Shown here: piece after piece, positions 60,128 to 64,000 of the stretch
Position numbering within the stretch: the stretch's first letter is position 1
How the letters are laid out: each line of letters begins with the position of its first letter
NCBI RefSeq assembly: GCF_900114375.1
Contig: NZ_FOSV01000018.1
Location: forward strand, 36,726-100,725
Direction: 5' to 3'
DNA: 64,000 nucleotides
Source of the DNA: Methylorubrum salsuginis
Lineage (GTDB): Bacteria; Pseudomonadota; Alphaproteobacteria; Rhizobiales; Beijerinckiaceae
The notes under the pieces: generated by a model
Seen by the model: the letters and a program-made list of their open reading frames with translations, nothing else
What the model was told of the DNA's origin: nothing
Database searches by the model: none
Position numbers and translations under genes: made by a program

Positions 60128-60785
60128 TCCGGCCGGCCACGACCAGCGCGTCACCGACCTCGTCGACGATCTGGCCCGGTCGCTCACGCCGGTCCGCCGG
60201 CTGCCGGGGCCGGGCGTCCGAACCCTGGCGTGGTGCGGCGCGGTGCTGGCTCTGGGCGCGGCCCTCCTGCCGGTGGCCGATCTGAGCGGCCTGTGGGCCC
60301 GCCTCGGCGTGCCGGATCTGCGCTACGCGGCACTCTGCGCCTTCCTGACCTCCGCCTGTGCCGCCTTCGCGGCCTTCCAGAGCAGCGTCCCGGGGCGCAG
60401 TCCGATCTGGGCCCTGCTTCCGCTCCCGCCGCTCGTCCTCTGGATCGGGTTCAGCGGTCTGGGCTGCCTGCGCGGTTGGATCGCGCCGGCCGCCAATCTC
60501 GCCGAACCCGAGGAGCTGCGCGGCTGCTTCGCGTTCCTGATGAGCGTGTCGCTGCCGTTGTCGATTCTGCTCGTGACGATGCTGCGCCGGGCCTGTCCGC
60601 TCCGGCCGAACCTGACGGCCGCCCTCGGCGGGCTCGCGGCGGCGGCGGCGGCCGCAACGCTCCTGGTGCCGTTCCATCCCCACGACGCCACCGCGACCGA
60701 TCTCCTGATCCATCTCGTCGCCGTCCTCGTCGTCGGCGGCCTCAACGGACTTCTCGGGGGTCGCCTCCTCGATCGGACCGCCTGA
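60120..60785 (+). CDS. NrsF-family (DUF1109) membrane anti-sigma factor
   Basis: The 221-residue protein has a short N-terminal cytoplasmic part with RVTDLVDDLARSLTPVRRLP (about 10-30), which is where NrsF proteins bind the sigma factor, and six hydrophobic segments filling the rest. A Cys (GLGCLRGW near residue 115) and a second (RGCFAFL near 138) correspond to Cys residues of the family. The gene overlaps the sigma-factor stop by 8 bases, as expected for a coupled pair. Confidence 0.9.
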   Translation: MPDPAGHDQRVTDLVDDLARSLTPVRRLPGPGVRTLAWCGAVLALGAALLPVADLSGLWARLGVPDLRYAALCAFLTSACAAFAAFQSSVPGRSPIWALLPLPPLVLWIGFSGLGCLRGWIAPAANLAEPEELRGCFAFLMSVSLPLSILLVTMLRRACPLRPNLTAALGGLAAAAAAATLLVPFHPHDATATDLLIHLVAVLVVGGLNGLLGGRLLDRTA

Positions 60786-60968
60786 ACCGACGACGGGCGG
60801 CCCACCGGCCCAAAAAATCGATCCGCGCCCGTAACCCCGTCGCCCGGCCGGCGAACTCCCTTCAGCACCGGGCTTCATTGCCTCCGTCGGGGCGGCTGGC
60901 CCTCCGCCGCCCGAAAACACCCTCGACCGCGGGGAGCCGTCGGTCGGCCAGCGCGCAGAAAGGTTGCC
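60786..60968. other. Intergenic region
   Basis: These 183 bases lie between the NrsF-type gene and the cytochrome b gene. They probably hold a promoter for the cytochrome/molybdoenzyme pair. No repeat or clear operator is visible. Confidence 0.3.
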
Positions 60969-61604
60969 ATGTCGGCCTCCCCACGACGGGCCGAGCGCCC
61001 GATCCATCCCCTCGTCGTGCGGATCACTCACTGGGTGAACGCGCTCGCCATGCTGATGATGATCACCAGCGGATGGCGCATCTACAACGCCTCGCCGATC
61101 TTCGGCGATTGGGCGTTTCCCAAAGCGATCACTCTGGGCGGCTGGCTGGGCGGGGCCCTGCAATGGCACTTCGCGGCGATGTGGCTGCTGGTGGCCAACG
61201 CGTCGGTCTACCTGACCTACGGCCTTGCCTCCGGGCACCTGCGGCGGCGCCTCACGCCCCTTCGACCGGCCGAGATCGGGCGCGACCTCGTGGCGGCCCT
61301 GACGTTCCGGCTTCCTCACAGGCCGGGGGTCTACAACGCCGTGCAGCGTCTTCTCTACGTGGCCGTCCTGCTCGCCGGATTCGTCGCCGTGCTCTCCGGC
61401 CTCGCGATCTGGAAGCCCGTTCAGTTCGCCCCGCTCACGGTCCTGATGGGCGGCTACGACCAGGGGCGGATCGTCCATTTCCTGGCCATGGCCGGCATCA
61501 CCGCCTTCGTCGGCGTGCATCTCGCCCTCGTCCTCCTCGTTCCGCGGACACTGCCGGCGATGATCGTCGGCCGCGATATCCGCCTCGGCCCCAAAGCGGG
61601 GTGA
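60969..61604 (+). CDS. Cytochrome b561-type membrane protein
   Basis: The 211-residue protein is a di-heme-type membrane cytochrome b of the kind that serves as the electron partner of periplasmic molybdoenzymes. It has about four or five membrane segments; candidate heme ligands are His in VRITHWVNAL (about residue 21), LQWHFAAMW (about 67), GRIVHFLAM (about 177) and VGVHLALVL (about 189). The molybdoenzyme gene starts 4 bases after its stop, so the two are an operon. Confidence 0.9.
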   Translation: MSASPRRAERPIHPLVVRITHWVNALAMLMMITSGWRIYNASPIFGDWAFPKAITLGGWLGGALQWHFAAMWLLVANASVYLTYGLASGHLRRRLTPLRPAEIGRDLVAALTFRLPHRPGVYNAVQRLLYVAVLLAGFVAVLSGLAIWKPVQFAPLTVLMGGYDQGRIVHFLAMAGITAFVGVHLALVLLVPRTLPAMIVGRDIRLGPKAG

Positions 61605-61608
61605 TGTC

Positions 61609-62370
61609 ATGAAGCTCTTCGACCGCGCCCGTCCGTTCGTTCCCACACGCGATCAGACGCGGCTTGCCCGGCCGGACCGGCGCCTTTTCCTGCGGGGCGG
61701 CCTCGTCGCCGCGGGCGGCCTCGCGCTGGGCGGCTGCGATCTTTCCGACAACGCTCGGACAGAGAGCGTCCTCAGTGGATTTTCGCGGCTGAACGATCGC
61801 CTCCAGGCCGCTCTGTTCGACAGCCAGCGCCTGGCGCCGACCTTCGGCGTTTCGGACATCACCCCGGATTTTCCGTTCAACGCCTATTATCCGGCGAGCA
61901 GGATTCGGGTGATCGACGGCGCCTCGTGGCGGCTCGAACTGGCCGGGCTGGTCGCCGACCGGGCACCGTGGACGCTCGACCGCCTCCGGGCGCTGCCCCA
62001 GGAGGGGCAGATCACCCGCCACGTCTGCGTGGAGGGCTGGAGCGCGATCGGGCAATGGTCCGGTGTTCTGTTCCGCACGTTCCTGGAGCGGATCGGGGCC
62101 GATCTGACGGCCCGCTACGTCCGCTTCGACTGCGGGGACGATTACTGGACGAGCATCGACATGCCCAGCGCGCTCCATCCTCAGACGATCCTGGCCCTGG
62201 ACTATGCCGGGGCCCCGCTGCCGCCGAAATACGGTTTCCCGGTCAAGCTGCGCATCCCAACCAAGCTCGGGTTCAAGAATCCCAAGCACATCATGGCGAT
62301 CACGGTCACCAATGATTATCCCGGCGGATATTGGGAGGATCAGGGATACAACTGGTTTTCGGGCTTGTGA
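61609..62370 (+). CDS. Tat-exported molybdopterin-dependent oxidoreductase (sulfite oxidase/MsrP fold)
   Basis: The 253-residue protein has a Tat-type signal with DRRLFLRGG (about 23-31) and a lipobox-like LGGC (Cys43), then the sulfite-oxidase Mo-cofactor domain: RHVCVEGWS with the Mo-ligand Cys140, IGQWSGV, FDCGDDYW, PLPPKYGFPVKLR and a terminal YPGGYWE. It lacks the dimerisation domain, as in YedY/MsrP. MsrP-like enzymes reduce oxidised methionines; sulfite oxidation is the alternative. It is coupled to the cytochrome b gene upstream. Confidence 0.92.
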   Translation: MKLFDRARPFVPTRDQTRLARPDRRLFLRGGLVAAGGLALGGCDLSDNARTESVLSGFSRLNDRLQAALFDSQRLAPTFGVSDITPDFPFNAYYPASRIRVIDGASWRLELAGLVADRAPWTLDRLRALPQEGQITRHVCVEGWSAIGQWSGVLFRTFLERIGADLTARYVRFDCGDDYWTSIDMPSALHPQTILALDYAGAPLPPKYGFPVKLRIPTKLGFKNPKHIMAITVTNDYPGGYWEDQGYNWFSGL

Positions 62371-62522
62371 CCGGCCTTTGCGGCGCCGGTGACGCGGCAT
62401 GCGGCAACGCGTTCGTCCGTAGGCCGCGGATTTGCTGGGTGGGGCTCGCCGATGATCGACGCCGTGCCCTTGATCAACCCGAGGCTCGTGCGAAGCACCA
62501 CAACGGCGAGGAGTCCATAAGC

Positions 62523-63095
62523 ATGCCCAGTGCGATCGAGTTCACGGGGAGCGAGAGGGGCCCATGGCGCGTGACACACATGGAGGCCACGACCGGGACC
62601 GGACTGCCCGAGGTGGCTTGCATTTCGGTTCACCTCAGAAACGATAATATCGAATCGCTGTCTTCGGCTTCAACTGACGTAACTTGGCGCTTGCGTGGAG
62701 CGATCAGCAATTTACGCTACGCCACTCGCGAAGAAGTTGCCATTCTGCGCAGTCTTCAAGCGTCCCTCGATCGCCCTGCCGCGACTTCCGCGGCTCTGAT
62801 CCCCATTAAGAAATCGCAAGCGTGGTGGGATTTGGCCCAAGACGAGCGCCGAGCAATTTTCGAGGAGGATTCGCAGCACACCATGATCGGCCTTCGCTAC
62901 CTCCCAGCGATTGCCAGAAGGCTTCATCACAGTCGCGACCTCGGAGAGCCGTTCGATTTCCTGACTTGGTTCGAGTTTGCGCCGGAGCATGAAGCAGATT
63001 TCGAGGCTCTGCTGAAAGATCTCCGATCAACCCGCGAATGGACCTTTGTGGAAAGAGAGGTCGATATACGGCTTTCACGCAGTGAGCTCGATTGA
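62523..63095 (+). CDS. Chlorite dismutase-like heme protein (short clade)
   Basis: The 190-residue product matches the short chlorite dismutase-type fold: ALIPIKKSQAWWDLAQDERR, then DSQHTMIGLRYLPAIARRLH and DLGEPFDFLTWFEFAP. The proximal heme His would be 119 and the distal Arg 132, with the same 13-residue spacing as His114/Arg127 in the Nitrobacter enzyme. True chlorite detoxification or a side role cannot be told apart from sequence. A GAGGAG site lies about 10 bases upstream. It is not part of the cytochrome operon. Confidence 0.85.
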   Translation: MPSAIEFTGSERGPWRVTHMEATTGTGLPEVACISVHLRNDNIESLSSASTDVTWRLRGAISNLRYATREEVAILRSLQASLDRPAATSAALIPIKKSQAWWDLAQDERRAIFEEDSQHTMIGLRYLPAIARRLHHSRDLGEPFDFLTWFEFAPEHEADFEALLKDLRSTREWTFVEREVDIRLSRSELD

Positions 63096-63145
63096 AATTA
63101 GATTATACCCCGTGCAACTGAGATCGCGGTTCTAACAACATGCCT

Positions 63146-64000
63146 TAGGGTCAAAACCGCATCAAGCCATTGATCTGTCTTCGGAACGCGGGTTCAATGG
63201 CTGGTTTCGAGGCAGGGAGGCGCGCTATGGCGGACTTGTTCTGGCTGTCGGATACCCAGTGGGCGGTGATCGAACCGTTCATGCCGAAGAACCAGCCGGG
63301 TCCAGAGCGCAACGACGATCGGCAGGTGATCTCCGGTATCATCCACGTCCTGAAGACGGGCTGCCGCTGGTGCGACTGCCCGCCGGAGTACGGTCCGCCG
63401 ACCACGGTCTACAACCGCTTCAACCGCTGGTCCCGGCGCGGCTTCTGGAAGGCGATGCTGGCCGCGCTGGTCAAGGCCGGCTGGAACGGCGAGGCCAACG
63501 CCATCGACGCCACCTACGTCAGGGCCCACCGCTCCGCCCAAGGCGGAAAAGGGGGGCCAAGGCGCAAGCGATCGGTCCTTCGTGTGGTGGCCAGACCACC
63601 AAGATCCATGCGCTCGTCGACGTCGTGGGCCGCCCGGCGGTCCTCCTTCTGACGCCTGGCAATGCCAGCGACGTCAAGACCGCCCCGGATGTGCTAGCCG
63701 AGGCGCCCGGCCGCATCCGGCGCCTGATCGGCGACAAAGGCTACGACGCCAACTGGCTGCGAAAGGATTTGCGCGAGCGCAATACCACGCCGATCATCCC
63801 CGGCACCCGCGCACGCAAACGCAAGATCAGGCTCGACAAGAAACGCTATCGTGAGCGCTGGCGGGTGGAGGCGACCTTCTGCCGACTGAAGGACTTCCGT
63901 AGGATCGCCACCCGCTACGATAAGCTTGCCCGCAACTTCGCCTCAGCACTCGCCTTGGCAGCCATCATTGCTTTCTGGTGCTGATTGAGTCTCGACCCTA
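63146..64000 (+). mobile_element. IS5-family insertion sequence, at the right edge
   Basis: The left end starts TAGGGTC at 63146, and the window ends with the matching GACCCTA complement (63994-64000), giving an element of about 855 bases that reaches the edge. It contains a transposase in two overlapping frames. Whether flanking duplications exist cannot be seen because the right flank is outside the window. Confidence 0.85.
63227..63984 (+). CDS. IS5-family transposase read through a -1 frameshift
   Basis: The first frame (from ATG 63227) encodes MADLFWLSDTQWAVIEPFMP, then VISGIIHVLKTGCRWCDCPP and NAIDATYVRAHRSAQGGKGG; it runs on to a stop at 63652. The second frame, -1 relative to it, continues with AKAQAIGPSCGGQTTKIHAL and reaches the DDE end (VLLLTPGNASD, IGDKGYDANWLR, RYRERWRVEATFCRLKDFRR) to 63984. 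The switch can occur at the AAAAGGGGGG run (63547-63556), a typical programmed frameshift signal of this IS group. Confidence 0.87.

Overview
The window is GC-rich DNA (GTG starts, many ATGA stop/start overlaps, codons ending in C or G) from an alphaproteobacterium. The gene families (GCG_CRPN proteins, MXKDX pentapeptide protein, NrsF-type anti-sigma, short chlorite dismutase-like protein, IS families) suggest Hyphomicrobiales close to Methylobacterium. That assignment is inference from gene content only. A full conjugation-type secretion operon and four insertion sequences suggest a plasmid, an integrated element or a plastic chromosomal region.

Layout. 1-10.7 kb: a complete VirB type IV secretion operon on the minus strand (virB1, B2, B3, B4, B5, eexN, B6, B7, B8, B9, B10, B11, virD4; virD4 runs off the left edge). 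10.7-13 kb: Lrp and XRE regulators and a decayed resolvase. 13-16.2 kb: ECF sigma/anti-sigma pair, fasciclin-domain protein, a candidate small RNA and two small unknown proteins. 16.5-22.6 kb: cytoplasmic PAS chemoreceptor, GGDEF and EAL proteins, with dispersed intergenic repeats. 23.3-27 kb: an IS3-family element interrupted by an IS66-family element with an intact 8-bp target duplication. 27-34.4 kb: nucleotidyltransferase, exported metallopeptidase, two-component system, two GCG_CRPN proteins, LysR/NAD(P)-binding protein pair.

34.7-48.3 kb is the most notable region, a selenium/selenocysteine island. It holds an OhrR-like regulator, a PhnD/C/E-type ABC importer of the kind annotated as putative selenate transporter, selB, selA, the selenocysteine tRNA (UCA anticodon), a c-type cytochrome, then on the minus strand an oligopeptide-type ABC solute-binding protein whose reading frame is crossed by one in-frame TGA (codon 190) followed by a bacterial SECIS-like hairpin, a TlpA-like periplasmic thioredoxin, a DsbD/ScsB-type membrane reductase, and selD. 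My reading is that the solute-binding protein is a periplasmic selenoprotein made by the adjacent machinery, with TlpA and DsbD as the likely electron path that keeps it reduced.

48.5-50.2 kb: an IS3-family element with a frameshifted orfB abuts a 5'-truncated EAL gene. 50.6-58 kb: Rieske/FAD reductase, GMC oxidoreductase plus a hydrolase/gluconate-dehydrogenase-subunit-3 fusion, MFS transporter, endonuclease/phosphatase-family protein. 58.3-63.1 kb: DUF1223 protein, MXKDX repeat protein, ECF sigma/NrsF pair, cytochrome b plus Tat-exported molybdoenzyme, chlorite dismutase-like protein. The window ends in an IS5-family element.
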